The notes: generated by a model from the letters alone, not told the origin. A stretch of 64,000 bases of DNA from CBDATA01 sp965215615 (GCA_965215615.1 OZ244068.1:2914001-2978000), one strand, 5' to 3'; shown: positions 11,662-22,025, counted from the stretch's first letter. Made by a program: numbers and translations.

Positions 11662-11975
11662 GCGCTCCCGCCCCGTCAGTTGCCGGAGATCTGAAGAAGG
11701 ATCATCCGGGATTTCTCACCGCCCTCCTGATAGGGGCCATCCGTACCTACCAGGTGACGCTCGGAGCATGGCTTTTCGCCGGGGTTTGCCGTTTTACTCC
11801 GTCCTGCTCCCGGTATGCCGAAGCCGCGCTTCGCTCGCACGGCCCGGCGCGGGGCATCCTGCTCGCCACGAAACGCCTCCTCAGATGCCATCCCTTCGGA
11901 GGCTCGGGTTATGACCCGCCCCCGGTTCCCCTCGGGCGAAGGATTGACCCCCGGCCGATGACCCCCCACCGATGA
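11658..11975 (+). CDS. yidD: Membrane protein insertion efficiency factor YidD
   Basis: Small amphipathic protein of the YidD family (PF01809), thought to help membrane insertion together with YidC. 105 residues. The family core is unmistakable: CRFTPSCSRYAEAALRSHGP, then LLATKRLLRCHPFGGSGYDP. It overlaps rnpA and yidC by 4 bases on each side, so translation of the three genes is coupled. Confidence 0.95.
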   Translation: MSAPAPSVAGDLKKDHPGFLTALLIGAIRTYQVTLGAWLFAGVCRFTPSCSRYAEAALRSHGPARGILLATKRLLRCHPFGGSGYDPPPVPLGRRIDPRPMTPHR

Positions 11976-13732
11976 CGATGGAACGCCGGGTCGTTCTGGC
12001 CTTCCTCCTCTCGTTCGGGGTTTTCCTGCTTTTCGTCAGGTTCTTCGCGCCCGATCCAGAGGAAGCACCGCCGCCCGCTACCGTTGAACGGAACCTCCCG
12101 GATGCTCCCGCTCCAGGGATTTCCGTCCCCGAGGCACCGGAGGCGGAGCCGGTTACCACGATCCCCGAGGTCGAGGAGCGCGCCGCCGCCGCCGAACAGA
12201 CGATCCGGGTCCATTCCCGCCTCTTTCACGCGGAATGGACGAACCGGGGAGCCCGGATGATGGCCTTTTCGCTCCGGGAGCACCGGGATTCGGCCGGAGC
12301 TCCCTACGAAATCGTCCCGCAGGGAGACGAACGGGTGCGCGAGGTTCGCCCCCTGGACGTGATCCTCCCCGCGGAGCGCAACCCCGGGCGTCTTCAGGGC
12401 GCGCTCCACGAGGTGTATGTGGACGGCGCGCTTCGCACCGGGCCGGTGGACATCGAGCTGGCGGATGGCGAGCGGCGGGAGATCCGCTTCGAGTGGACCG
12501 GTGTCGATGGACTCGAAGCGCAAAAGACCCTCGAAGTCTTCGGCGACGACTACCGGATCCGGGTGGAAGTCTCGGTGCAGCGGGGCGGGGCCGAGGTTCC
12601 CAAGGAAGTGCTCTATGGCCCCGGAGTGGGAGAGGAGCCGCCCGAAGGAACCTATGTGGGCGAGGATCAGGGCGTTCTCCAGATCGGCGGCGAGAGCGTT
12701 CTCTATTCGGAAGGCGAGATCCGCGACGGCGAGGCGGTTTCCCCTTCGGTCCAGGCCGTCGGAATCAGTTCCCACTACTTCGCCGGGTTGCTGGTGGCGG
12801 ATTCCGGCCAGCGCCACGAAGGCCGGGTGGATCCCCTGCCGATTCCCTGGGAGAGCTTCCGACTGGCTCCGGAAGATGCGAGCGGAAACCGCTCGATGAT
12901 GGTGTCGCGGCTCGGTGCGGCGGGCATCGCGCGGTTCACCATGTACTCGGGGCCGAAGCAGGTGGAGCGGCTCGAAGAGCTCGGGGTGGACATCGTGGAG
13001 TTCGGGAGCTGGCTCCGCTTCCTGGTCGTTCCGATCCGCATCGCGATTCTCCGGGTGTACGACTTCACCGGGAATTACGGCTGGGCCATCATCCTGGTCA
13101 CCGCGCTCATCAACCTCCTGCTCGCCCCGCTCAAGCACTACAGCTACGTCTCCATCCGCGGGATGCAGAAGATCAGCCCGCAGATCAAGCGCATCCAGGA
13201 GCGGTACAAGAGCCTCAAGCCGACCGATCCGCGCCGGAACGAGATGAACCAGGAGATGATGGCTCTCTATCGGGAGCACGGCGTGTCACCGGTGGGCGGC
13301 TGCCTGCCGATGCTCCTGCTGATGCCATTCTTCTTCGCGTTCTACCGGCTGCTGGTGGTTTCGGTGGAGCTTCGCCAGGCACCCTTCCTCCTGTGGGTGA
13401 ACGACCTTTCCCGCGAAGATCCGTACTTCATCCTGCCGATCCTGATGGGAGTGAGCCAGCTCGTCATGCAGAAGATGAGCACGACCCAGATGGAAGGGCT
13501 GCAGGCGCGGATCATGATGCTGATGCCGTTGGTATTCACCATCATCCTGGCCTGGGCACCCTCGGGACTGGTGCTCTACTGGTTCGCCAACAACATCCTC
13601 TCGATGGGCCAACAGATCCTCACGACCCGCATCCTCGACCGTCGGGAGGCGGCGGTGGAGGTCATCGAGTCTCCGGCCCGGAAATCCGGGAAGTCGGGCC
13701 GGAGCAGCAAACAGTCGAAATCGAAACGCTGA
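11972..13732 (+). CDS. yidC: Membrane protein insertase YidC
   Basis: Inserts and folds inner-membrane proteins. 586 residues, the diderm type: an N-terminal TM helix (VVLAFLLSFGVFLLFVRFF), a Pro/Glu-rich linker, a beta-rich periplasmic domain (about 70-340), then the conserved five-helix insertase domain from about 360. That domain starts YGWAIILVTALINLLLAPLK and contains SPVGGCLPMLLLMPFFFAFY and PSGLVLYWFANNILS. A Lys/Ser-rich cytoplasmic tail follows, as in YidCs that contact ribosomes. A second in-frame ATG two codons on (MERR) is an equally possible start. Confidence 0.96.
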   Translation: MTMERRVVLAFLLSFGVFLLFVRFFAPDPEEAPPPATVERNLPDAPAPGISVPEAPEAEPVTTIPEVEERAAAAEQTIRVHSRLFHAEWTNRGARMMAFSLREHRDSAGAPYEIVPQGDERVREVRPLDVILPAERNPGRLQGALHEVYVDGALRTGPVDIELADGERREIRFEWTGVDGLEAQKTLEVFGDDYRIRVEVSVQRGGAEVPKEVLYGPGVGEEPPEGTYVGEDQGVLQIGGESVLYSEGEIRDGEAVSPSVQAVGISSHYFAGLLVADSGQRHEGRVDPLPIPWESFRLAPEDASGNRSMMVSRLGAAGIARFTMYSGPKQVERLEELGVDIVEFGSWLRFLVVPIRIAILRVYDFTGNYGWAIILVTALINLLLAPLKHYSYVSIRGMQKISPQIKRIQERYKSLKPTDPRRNEMNQEMMALYREHGVSPVGGCLPMLLLMPFFFAFYRLLVVSVELRQAPFLLWVNDLSREDPYFILPILMGVSQLVMQKMSTTQMEGLQARIMMLMPLVFTIILAWAPSGLVLYWFANNILSMGQQILTTRILDRREAAVEVIESPARKSGKSGRSSKQSKSKR

Positions 13733-13734
13733 CC

Positions 13735-14349
13735 GTGGTTCCGAAGGCCTTGCGGTCCGCGCTCGAAGGCCTTGAGCCCCCGGTGGAAAAGGAAGCGGCC
13801 CTTCGTCTGGCCACCCTGTTCCGGCTGCTCGGGGAGTGGGAAGGTGCCGGCCTTGTCGGGTTTCGCGGTGATGAGGAACTCGCCGTCGGGTATTTCCGCG
13901 AATCGCTGGAGCTCCGCGGATTCCTTCCTCCCGAGGGGCCGTATCTCGATATCGGGAGCGGGGGCGGTGCGCCGGCGTTGCCCCTGGCGGCCGCCGGTTC
14001 CGGTGTCTGGACGCTTCTCGAACCGCGGCGAACCGCGTCGGCGTTTCTCGAGTTGGCATCCCGGAAACTGCTCCCTCCGGGCCGCGTCGAGGTGGAGCGG
14101 TGCCGTCTCGCCGAATGGCTCCGGGGGCGCGAGGCCGATTCCCTGCCATTCACCGCCGTCACCCTCCGCGCCGTGCGCCTGACCCGAGGGGAATGGACGG
14201 GCCTCGCCGCCGCTCTTCGTCCGGGCGCGGTGGTGGTCTGGCCGACCAGCCCGGCAGGCCGAAATCGAGCGGAAATCCCCGACCGGCTGTTTCGGGAGCG
14301 GGAAGAGGCAGCGACCCGGGGCATCGTCTGGCGGGGTTTCGTCGGGTAG
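13735..14349 (+). CDS. rsmG: 16S rRNA (guanine-527-N7) methyltransferase
   Basis: Methylates G527 of 16S rRNA using SAM. 204 residues from a GTG two bases after the yidC stop. The SAM loop reads YLDIGSGGGAPALPLA, followed by LLEPRRTASAFLE and VTLRAVRL; RsmG usually has D(V/I)GSGAGFPG. The N-terminal part (LATLFRLLGEW) and the position between yidC and parA, where rsmG/gidB is found in many genomes, support the call. The divergent loop leaves slight doubt about the exact target. Confidence 0.85.
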   Translation: MVPKALRSALEGLEPPVEKEAALRLATLFRLLGEWEGAGLVGFRGDEELAVGYFRESLELRGFLPPEGPYLDIGSGGGAPALPLAAAGSGVWTLLEPRRTASAFLELASRKLLPPGRVEVERCRLAEWLRGREADSLPFTAVTLRAVRLTRGEWTGLAAALRPGAVVVWPTSPAGRNRAEIPDRLFREREEAATRGIVWRGFVG

Positions 14350-14361
14350 CGGGCTTTCCCA

Positions 14362-14377
14362 TGTTTCACGGGAAACA
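14362..14377. promoter_or_regulatory. parS centromere site
   Basis: TGTTTCACGGGAAACA matches the near-universal chromosomal parS palindrome TGTTTCACGTGAAACA at 15 of 16 positions; the centre reads CGGG instead of CGTG. It lies between rsmG and parA, about 3-5 kb from the probable origin, exactly where ParB loads in most bacteria. It also sits just before the parA -10 box, so ParB binding could repress the operon. Confidence 0.88.
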
Positions 14378-14395
14378 TGTCGCGGACGTGGCCCC

Positions 14396-14401
14396 TACAA
14401 T
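14396..14401 (+). promoter_or_regulatory. Probable -10 box of the parAB-bactofilin operon
   Basis: TACAAT, 15 nt before the parA ATG and 18 nt after the parS site. No recognisable -35 is present; the -35 position (14373-14378) falls inside parS. A transcript would start near 14408 with a leader of only about 9 nt. Confidence 0.5.
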
Positions 14402-14416
14402 CCGACGGACAGGGTG

Positions 14417-15187
14417 ATGAGAGTGCTCGCGATTGCGAACCAGAAGGGCGGCGTGGGAAAGACCACGACCGCCGTCAATCTGGGTGCCTCCCTCGCCGCG
14501 GAGGGAAAGAGGTGCCTGCTGGTGGATCTCGACCCTCAGGGCAACCTGACTTCGAGTCTTGGAGTGGAGTTGGCCGAAGACGAACTCAGCACCTACGACA
14601 TCCTCGTGGATGGCGAACCGGTCGCGAACGCTCTGGTGCGGACCGAGGTTCCCGGCCTTGTTCTCGCTCCTTCCGATCCGTCGCTTTCGGCGGCGGATCT
14701 CGCGCTTGCCGCCGATGAGCCGCTGCCGCGCGCCCGTGCTTCCCGCCTTCGGAAGGCGCTTCGGAACCCGGGTGTCCCCTCGTTCGATTTCGTGCTGATG
14801 GACTGCCCCCCCTCCCTCGGACTGTTGACCATCAACGCACTGGTTGCCGCGGATGGAGTCCTGACACCCATGCAGTGTGAATTTTTCGCGATGCAGGGGC
14901 TCGCCCGCCTGCTGGATGCCATCCGGCGGGTCGCTGGAGACTGGAATCCAGGTCTCCACCTCGCCGGCATCGTGTTCACCATGGTCGATCGTCGCACCCG
15001 ACTGGCGCGGGAAGTCATCCAGGAAGTGCGGGACCGTTTCGGGGACCAGGTGCTGTCTTCCGAGATTCCGCGTTCGGTCCGGATCGCCGAGGCGGCCTCG
15101 TTTGGCTGTCCGGTTCTCGCGCACGATCGGCGCTCCCGGGGTGCCCGCGCCTATTCCGCGCTGGCGCGTGAGATCCTTTCTGCATGA
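14417..15187 (+). CDS. parA: Chromosome partitioning ATPase ParA
   Basis: Deviant-Walker ATPase that segregates origins with ParB. 256 residues. The nucleotide loop ANQKGGVGKTTTAVNLG carries the signature lysine, DLDPQGNLTSSLG follows, and DFVLMDCPPSLGLLT is the Walker B region. The call ParA rather than MinD or Soj-like plasmid protein rests on the parS site directly upstream and parB directly downstream. ATG 14417 is preceded in frame by GTG 14414, which would add one residue. It overlaps parB by 4 bases. Confidence 0.95.
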   Translation: MRVLAIANQKGGVGKTTTAVNLGASLAAEGKRCLLVDLDPQGNLTSSLGVELAEDELSTYDILVDGEPVANALVRTEVPGLVLAPSDPSLSAADLALAADEPLPRARASRLRKALRNPGVPSFDFVLMDCPPSLGLLTINALVAADGVLTPMQCEFFAMQGLARLLDAIRRVAGDWNPGLHLAGIVFTMVDRRTRLAREVIQEVRDRFGDQVLSSEIPRSVRIAEAASFGCPVLAHDRRSRGARAYSALAREILSA

Positions 15188-16047
15188 CCAGGAAATCCAA
15201 TCGGGGCCTCGGCCGCGGACTCGACGCACTCCTGCCGGGCGAGCCCGACGAGGGCGGCGCATATCGCGAGGTTCCGGTGGACCGCCTCGCACCCAATCCG
15301 CAGCAACCCCGTTCCAGGATCGCCGGGGAAGAACTTTCCTCTCTTGCTGATTCCATCGCCTCCCAGGGAATCCTCGAGCCGATCCTCGTCCGGCCGCGGG
15401 GTGCCGGCTTCGAGATCGTGGCCGGTGAGCGCCGTTGGCGTGCGGCGCAGGAGGCCGGGCTCGCCCGCGTTCCGGTGGTGGTCCGCGAAGTCTCCGATGA
15501 GGACATCGGACTTCTGGCGCTCATCGAGAATCTCCAGCGCGAGGAACTCAATCCGCTGGAGGAGGCGGCCGCCTTCCGGAAGCTGGCAGCCTCCGGCCGA
15601 ACCCACGAACAGGTCGCCGCGGAAGTGGGGAGAAGTCGCGCGGCGGTAACCAACGCGATCCGTCTGCTGGAGCTTGCTCCTCCGGTGGCCGAACTGGTCG
15701 CTCACCGCCAGCTCGGTGCCGGCGCCGCCCGGGCGCTGTTGCCGCTCGCGCCGAACCCGCAACACGAAATGGCCCTCGAAATCGTCCGTCGAGGTCTTTC
15801 GGTCCGCGAAGTGGAGCGGCGGGTGGCGAAGCGCCTCGGACGCGGGAAGACACGATCGGCACCAAAACTCGATGCCAACAGCCGCGATGCCGAGCGCCGC
15901 ATGGAGCGCGCCATGGGGCTTCCCGTCCGTATCCGTCGTCAGGGAAAGGGAGGAACGGTCACCGTGCAATTTTTCAGCGAGAACGACCTCGAACGGGTCT
16001 TCGAACGACTGGTCGAGGATCGAAAGCAAGGAGCGGAGGCCTTATGA
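15184..16047 (+). CDS. parB: Chromosome partitioning protein ParB
   Basis: Sequence-specific DNA-binding CTPase that loads at parS and spreads as a sliding clamp. 287 residues. An N-terminal tail (KSNRGLGRGLDALLPG) typical of the ParA-stimulating peptide is followed by the CTP-binding GERRWRAAQEAG and ENLQREELNPLEEA. Then come the helix-turn-helix (THEQVAAEVGRSRAAVTNAIRLL) and a C-terminal dimer domain (VTVQFFSENDLERVFERL). It overlaps parA and the bactofilin gene by 4 bases each. Confidence 0.96.
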   Translation: MTRKSNRGLGRGLDALLPGEPDEGGAYREVPVDRLAPNPQQPRSRIAGEELSSLADSIASQGILEPILVRPRGAGFEIVAGERRWRAAQEAGLARVPVVVREVSDEDIGLLALIENLQREELNPLEEAAAFRKLAASGRTHEQVAAEVGRSRAAVTNAIRLLELAPPVAELVAHRQLGAGAARALLPLAPNPQHEMALEIVRRGLSVREVERRVAKRLGRGKTRSAPKLDANSRDAERRMERAMGLPVRIRRQGKGGTVTVQFFSENDLERVFERLVEDRKQGAEAL

Positions 16048-16412
16048 AACAGGACGACTCTCACGGCGGGCATCTGGGTACCGGGGCCACCATCCGGGGC
16101 CGTCTCGAAACGGCGGGAGATTTCCATGTCAACGGGACGTTCCTCGGCGAGATCCACGCCGGGCAACTCGTCTCGGTGGGGGCTGGCGGGTTGGTGGAGG
16201 GCGAGATCCACGCGGATCGGATCGTTCTCGACGGGGGAACGGTCAAGGGCCTTCTCCGGGCAAAGAGCATCGAAGTCCGACCCGAAAGCAGGCTGGTGGC
16301 CGTCCGGATGAAGGCCGAACGCCTGCACCTCGACGCTTCGGCTCACAGTGAGGGTGCCCGGTTCGAGGTGGGCGCGAAACCGGAAGCCGGGCCGGCCTCT
16401 CCTTCTTCGTAG
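16044..16412 (+). CDS. Bactofilin
   Basis: Cytoskeletal beta-helix protein of the bactofilin family (DUF583, PF04519). 122 residues with the repeating short hydrophobic pattern: TIRGRLETAGDFHVNGTFLGEI, then VEGEIHADRIVLDGGTVKGLL, then RLVAVRMKAERLHLD. Such proteins polymerise without nucleotide. The ATG overlaps the parB stop (ATGA), so it is made together with ParAB. In Myxococcus xanthus bactofilin filaments position the ParABS segregation machinery; the gene fusion into one coupled operon suggests the same role here (inference). Confidence 0.9.
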   Translation: MKQDDSHGGHLGTGATIRGRLETAGDFHVNGTFLGEIHAGQLVSVGAGGLVEGEIHADRIVLDGGTVKGLLRAKSIEVRPESRLVAVRMKAERLHLDASAHSEGARFEVGAKPEAGPASPSS

Positions 16413-16433
16413 TCGCGGACGCTCGCTCTGGCC

Positions 16434-16439
16434 TACAAT
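16434..16439 (+). promoter_or_regulatory. Possible -10 box upstream of the ATP synthase operon
   Basis: TACAAT in the context GGCCTACAATCC, the same core as before parA and before the gene at 22505. It lies 125 nt before the atpF' start. No -35 is evident. Confidence 0.4.
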
Positions 16440-16564
16440 CCCCGCCCGAACCGGCCATCCCTGCGCCACCGTTCGCCGAGCGCCGGGTCGAGACGGAGCG
16501 CCATCCCGAAAGGGAGTTGCGAGTCCGCGCTCCGCGATGCCGGCCGGCTCCGTTCCGGATCTCC

Positions 16565-16993
16565 ATGACTCTTTTCCCCGACTACACCACCTTCCTCATC
16601 GTCGGGATCCTTCTGTGCCTCGCGCCGATCCTGAAGAGACTCCTGTTCGAGCCGCTCGCCACGATCATCGAGCGGCGCGAGGAGATGCGGGCTGCCGCTG
16701 AAACCGGGTTCGAGGCGGCGCGAACCGAGAACGAGCAGGCGGTCCAGCTCGGAGAGGAAGCGGTCGCGAACGCCCGGCGAAGCGGCTACCGGGAGATGGA
16801 GACCATGCGACGGGAGGCGGCCGGGCGAGCCGGCGAAAAACTCGAAGCGGCTCGTCGTCAGGCGGCCGAAACGCTCGCGGACGGTCAGAAACGACTCGAC
16901 CAGCAGGTGCGCGAGGCGGAAACCGCTCTCGAAGGGACGGTGGTGGGGCTGGGGGACCAGCTCATGGCCCGTTTGCTGGGGAGAGCGGGATGA
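16565..16993 (+). CDS. atpF': ATP synthase F0 subunit b'
   Basis: Peripheral-stalk subunit. 142 residues: one N-terminal TM helix (YTTFLIVGILLCLAPILKRLLF), then a long charged helix (IIERREEMRAAAETGFEAA onward) typical of b-type stalks. It lacks a signal peptide and is shorter than the next gene, so the pair forms a b'b heterodimeric stalk. The ATG at 16565 was chosen because the TM helix follows directly; in-frame codons upstream encode only Arg/Pro-rich sequence. It overlaps atpF by 4 bases. Confidence 0.85.
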   Translation: MTLFPDYTTFLIVGILLCLAPILKRLLFEPLATIIERREEMRAAAETGFEAARTENEQAVQLGEEAVANARRSGYREMETMRREAAGRAGEKLEAARRQAAETLADGQKRLDQQVREAETALEGTVVGLGDQLMARLLGRAG

Positions 16994-17562
16994 CGACGGC
17001 AGGCCGCAACCACCCGGCGCGTCTCCTGCGGGGCCTCGGCTCGGCGGCGCTCCTGCTGCTTTTCCTTGCCGAGCCGGCGAGTGCTGCCGAGGGGCTGGTG
17101 GATGTCCCCAAGCTCGTCAACTTCACCATCCTGGCGACCATCCTGGTCTTCGCTCTCAGAAAGCCGATCTCCGGCTACCTGAAAGCCCGAACCGAGCAGA
17201 TCCGGCTTGAGAACCAGAAGGTGAAGGACTGGAACGAGGAAGCGGCATCGCTTCGCGCTCAGGCGCTCGAACGCAAGTCGAGCCTCAGCGGGGAAGAAGA
17301 GGCCGCCATCAGCCGGATCCGGGAGGCGGCCGTCGAGGAAGCCGGCCGGATCGTCGCCGAGGCGGAAGCCCAGGCGGAGCAGATTCTCGAACAGTCGCAG
17401 CGGGAGCTCGAGTCGAGAGTCCGGGCGGCGGAAGGAACGCTTCGGCGGGCGAGCGCCCGGGCTGCCGCCGGGGTGGCGCGGGATCGCATCCGGCAGGAAA
17501 TGAACGACGCAGACCGTCGCCGTCTGCTCGATATCGGTATGGATGCCATCCGGGCGGACTGA
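16990..17562 (+). CDS. atpF: ATP synthase F0 subunit b
   Basis: Second stalk subunit. 190 residues. Unlike b', it starts with what looks like a cleavable signal peptide (SAALLLLFLAEPASAAEG), then the TM helix (KLVNFTILATILVFALRKPI) and a long coiled helix (LENQKVKDWNEEAASLRAQALE). A signal peptide places the N-terminus outside, as b subunits need. The order b'-b-delta-alpha-gamma-beta-epsilon is that of an F-type synthase, with subunits a and c encoded elsewhere. Confidence 0.9.
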   Translation: MTTAGRNHPARLLRGLGSAALLLLFLAEPASAAEGLVDVPKLVNFTILATILVFALRKPISGYLKARTEQIRLENQKVKDWNEEAASLRAQALERKSSLSGEEEAAISRIREAAVEEAGRIVAEAEAQAEQILEQSQRELESRVRAAEGTLRRASARAAAGVARDRIRQEMNDADRRRLLDIGMDAIRAD

Positions 17563-17566
17563 CGCG

Positions 17567-18115
17567 ATGCGGGAAAAGGGCAGCGCAGAGATCGCCGGCC
17601 GCTACGCGAGCGCCCTGCTGGATGTCGCCGTCGCCGCCGGTGACGATCTCGACCGGATGGTTGCCGATTTTGCCGATTTCGACGCAACGCTCGGGGAAAA
17701 CGCATCGCTTCTCCGGGCTTTCGAGACCGGGGGCCTTCCCGTGCATCGCCGGGTGGAGCTCGCCCGCGAGCTGATCGCCCGGCACACCGAAAACGAAAAC
17801 CTGCGGAGGTTCGTGGTTCTGATGGTTTCGCGGGAGCGCGGTGCTTCGTTGCCTTCCGCCTTCCGCGCCTTTCGCCTCGCGGTGGATTCCCACCGGGGGA
17901 TCACCGACGTCCGCCTGGTTTCCGCCCATCCGCTTTCGGAAGCCGAGGCAGAGCGCCTTTCGGACGCGCTCGGCAAAGCGCTCGGAATCGAGCCGCGCCT
18001 TCACCGGGAAGTGGATCCTGCGATTCTCGGGGGCTTCGTCGCTCGGGTGGGCAACCGGATCTACGACGCGAGCGTCGAACGGGAGCTGCGGCGCTTCGAG
18101 GAGAACGCGTCCTGA
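17567..18115 (+). CDS. atpH: ATP synthase F1 subunit delta
   Basis: Links the F1 head to the b stalk. 182 residues with the N-terminal helical-bundle motif IAGRYASALLDVA and the C-terminal segment VDPAILGGFVARVGNRIYDASVERELRRF, both standard for delta/OSCP. The start ATG lies 4 nt after atpF. Confidence 0.93.
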   Translation: MREKGSAEIAGRYASALLDVAVAAGDDLDRMVADFADFDATLGENASLLRAFETGGLPVHRRVELARELIARHTENENLRRFVVLMVSRERGASLPSAFRAFRLAVDSHRGITDVRLVSAHPLSEAEAERLSDALGKALGIEPRLHREVDPAILGGFVARVGNRIYDASVERELRRFEENAS

Positions 18116-18145
18116 ACACCGTTCAGCCGCAAGAACAGGAGCATC

Positions 18146-19693
18146 ATGAAAGTTCGAGCCGATGAAATCGCGGCGCTGCTGAGGGAGCAGATCGCCGGCC
18201 ACGAAACAGGCGTGGACATCGCCGAAACCGGGACCGTCGTCTCTTCCGGCGATGGCATCGCGCGGGTCCACGGACTCGAAGGCGTGATGTACGGCGAGCT
18301 CGTCGAGCTGCCGCACGGTGTCTCCGGTCTCGCGCTCAACCTCGAAGAGAGCGCGGTCGGCCTCGTGCTCTTCGGCGAAGTGAACGCGATCCGGGAGGGC
18401 GACGAAGCGCGTCGCACCCGCCGGATCCTCGAGGTTCCGGTCGGCGAGGCGATGAAGGGCCGGGTGGTGGATGCCCTCGGGCGGCCGATCGACGGCAAGG
18501 GTCCGATCGAATCCACCGAGTCGCTTCCGGTGGAACGGGTGGCACCGGGAATCGTCGCCCGACAGCCGGTCAAGGAGCCGCTCCAGACCGGAGTCAAGGC
18601 AGTGGACACGATGATCCCGATCGGCCGCGGCCAGCGCGAGCTCATCATCGGAGACCGCCAGACCGGAAAGACGGCGATCGCGGTGGATGCCATCATCAAC
18701 CAGAAGGACACGGGCGTCGTCTGCGTCTATGTGGCCATCGGCCAGAAGCTGTCCACCGTCGCGCAGGTGGTGAGGAGCCTCGAAGAACACGGCGCGATGG
18801 ATCACACCATCGTGGTGACCGCGACCGCTTCCGAGCCCGCGCCGCTCCAGTACCTCGCGCCGTACGCGGGTTGCGCCATGGGCGAGTACTTCATGGAAAA
18901 CGGCGGCCACGCGCTTTGCGTCTATGACGACCTGTCGAAACACGCCGCTGCGTACCGCGAGATCTCGCTGCTTCTGCGGCGGCCTCCGGGCCGGGAGGCC
19001 TATCCGGGGGATGTCTTCTATCTGCATTCCCGGCTGCTCGAGCGGGCCTCGAAACTCTCTGACGAGCGGGGAGCGGGCTCGCTGACCGCGTTCCCGTTCA
19101 TCGAGACCCAGGCCGGAGACCTTTCCGCCTACGTGCCGACCAACGTGATCTCGATTACCGACGGCCAGATCTACCTCGAGACCGACCTCTTCAACGCCGG
19201 GATCCGGCCCGCCATCAACGTGGGGAATTCGGTGAGCCGGGTCGGTGGCTCGGCCCAGATCAAGGCGATGCGGAGCGTGGCCGGCGCGATGCGCCTCCAG
19301 CTCGCCCAGTACCGGGAAATGGCGGCGTTCGCCCAGTTCGGATCGGACCTCGATGCCGCGACGCGCGTCCAGCTCGCCCGCGGGGAACGCCTCACCGAAA
19401 TCCTCAAGCAGGACCAGTACGAGCCGCTCGCGGTGGAGCGGCAGGTCGCGATCGTGTTCGCCGCCAATGAGAATTTCCTCGACGACATCGAACCCGCCGC
19501 CTGTCGGGCCTTCGAAGCGGGCCTCTACGAGTTCCTGGATTCGAGATATTCCGGCCTGCTCGGAAGGATTCGCTCCGAGAAGGAGCTGAGCGACGACCTG
19601 AAGGCCGATCTCCGCGAAGCCATCGCCGAGTTCAAGCGCGACTTCGGCTCGTCCGCCGTCCCCGCCGAGCAGACAGAAGCGGTCCCCGCGTAA
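18146..19693 (+). CDS. atpA: ATP synthase F1 subunit alpha
   Basis: Non-catalytic nucleotide-binding subunit of the F1 head. 515 residues, a normal length. P-loop GDRQTGKTAIAVD, the alpha signature PAINVGNSVSRVGGSAQ, and YAGCAMGEYFMENG. An AGGAG ribosome-binding site lies 5 bases before the ATG. The 30-nt gap from atpH is the largest in the operon. Confidence 0.97.
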   Translation: MKVRADEIAALLREQIAGHETGVDIAETGTVVSSGDGIARVHGLEGVMYGELVELPHGVSGLALNLEESAVGLVLFGEVNAIREGDEARRTRRILEVPVGEAMKGRVVDALGRPIDGKGPIESTESLPVERVAPGIVARQPVKEPLQTGVKAVDTMIPIGRGQRELIIGDRQTGKTAIAVDAIINQKDTGVVCVYVAIGQKLSTVAQVVRSLEEHGAMDHTIVVTATASEPAPLQYLAPYAGCAMGEYFMENGGHALCVYDDLSKHAAAYREISLLLRRPPGREAYPGDVFYLHSRLLERASKLSDERGAGSLTAFPFIETQAGDLSAYVPTNVISITDGQIYLETDLFNAGIRPAINVGNSVSRVGGSAQIKAMRSVAGAMRLQLAQYREMAAFAQFGSDLDAATRVQLARGERLTEILKQDQYEPLAVERQVAIVFAANENFLDDIEPAACRAFEAGLYEFLDSRYSGLLGRIRSEKELSDDLKADLREAIAEFKRDFGSSAVPAEQTEAVPA

Positions 19694-19698
19694 GACCC

Positions 19699-20577
19699 GT
19701 GCCCACCCTTCTCGAACTCCGCCGCCGCACCCGCAGCGTCCGGAATACCGAGCAGATCACCCGGGCGATGAAGATGGTGGCGACCGCCCGTTTGCGGCGG
19801 GCCCAGGAGGCGATCGTTTCCGCCCGCCCCTTCGCGAGCGGGATGCTGCGAGTGCTGAACCGGGTCAGTTCCGCCGCCAACCCGGGAAGCCACCCCCTGC
19901 TTCAGGTGCGCGAAGCCAACCGGGTGGCGGTGATCGTGATCACTTCCGACCGTGGCCTCTGCGGTTCTTTCAACACCAACTTGTTGAAGCGTACGGAGAT
20001 ACTCCTCGATTCACTTCAGGATCGCGACCTGTTGCTCCAGACCGTGGGGCGGAAGGGACGCGAGGGGCTGAAGCGGCGCGAGATCCGGCGGGTGGACCCG
20101 ATGGAGGACATCTTCCGGGATCTCGGTTTCGACCACGCCCGCCGGATCGCCGGGCCTCTCATGCGTCGCTATTCGGGTGACGAGGTGGAGGAAAGCGACC
20201 GGCTGGATGCCGTCCATCTCGTGTTCAACGAGTTCAAGAACATCCTGCGCCAGGACGTGGTGGTGGAGCAGCTCCTGCCGATTCCGCGGCTCGATCTCAA
20301 GCCGGAAGAGGGCGGACTCCTCGAATTCCTGCACGAGCCCTCGGAGGCGGAAATCTTCGAGAGCCTGTTGCCGAGACACGTGGAATACCAGGTGTGGCGG
20401 GCTCTTCTCGAGTCGGCGGCTGCCGAGCAGGCGGCCCGCATGACCGCCATGGACAATGCGTCCAAGAATGCGAAGGACTTGATCGACGACCTGACCCTGA
20501 CCATGAACCGGGTCCGGCAGGCCGCGATCACGAGGGAAATCCTCGAAATCGTCAGTGGCGCCGAGGCGCTCGACTGA
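19699..20577 (+). CDS. atpG: ATP synthase F1 subunit gamma
   Basis: Rotor shaft of F1. 292 residues from a GTG 5 nt after atpA. Starts TLLELRRRTRSVRNTEQITRAMKMVATARLRRAQEA, the N-terminal shaft helix, and ends with the complementary helix AMDNASKNAKDLIDDLTLTMNRVRQAAITREI, which packs against it. The ITSDRGLCGSFNTNL motif is present. Confidence 0.96.
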   Translation: MPTLLELRRRTRSVRNTEQITRAMKMVATARLRRAQEAIVSARPFASGMLRVLNRVSSAANPGSHPLLQVREANRVAVIVITSDRGLCGSFNTNLLKRTEILLDSLQDRDLLLQTVGRKGREGLKRREIRRVDPMEDIFRDLGFDHARRIAGPLMRRYSGDEVEESDRLDAVHLVFNEFKNILRQDVVVEQLLPIPRLDLKPEEGGLLEFLHEPSEAEIFESLLPRHVEYQVWRALLESAAAEQAARMTAMDNASKNAKDLIDDLTLTMNRVRQAAITREILEIVSGAEALD

Positions 20578-20609
20578 AGACACGCGCGAACGCGGGAGGA
20601 AAGCGGAAA

Positions 20610-22025
<1,416 letters not shown>

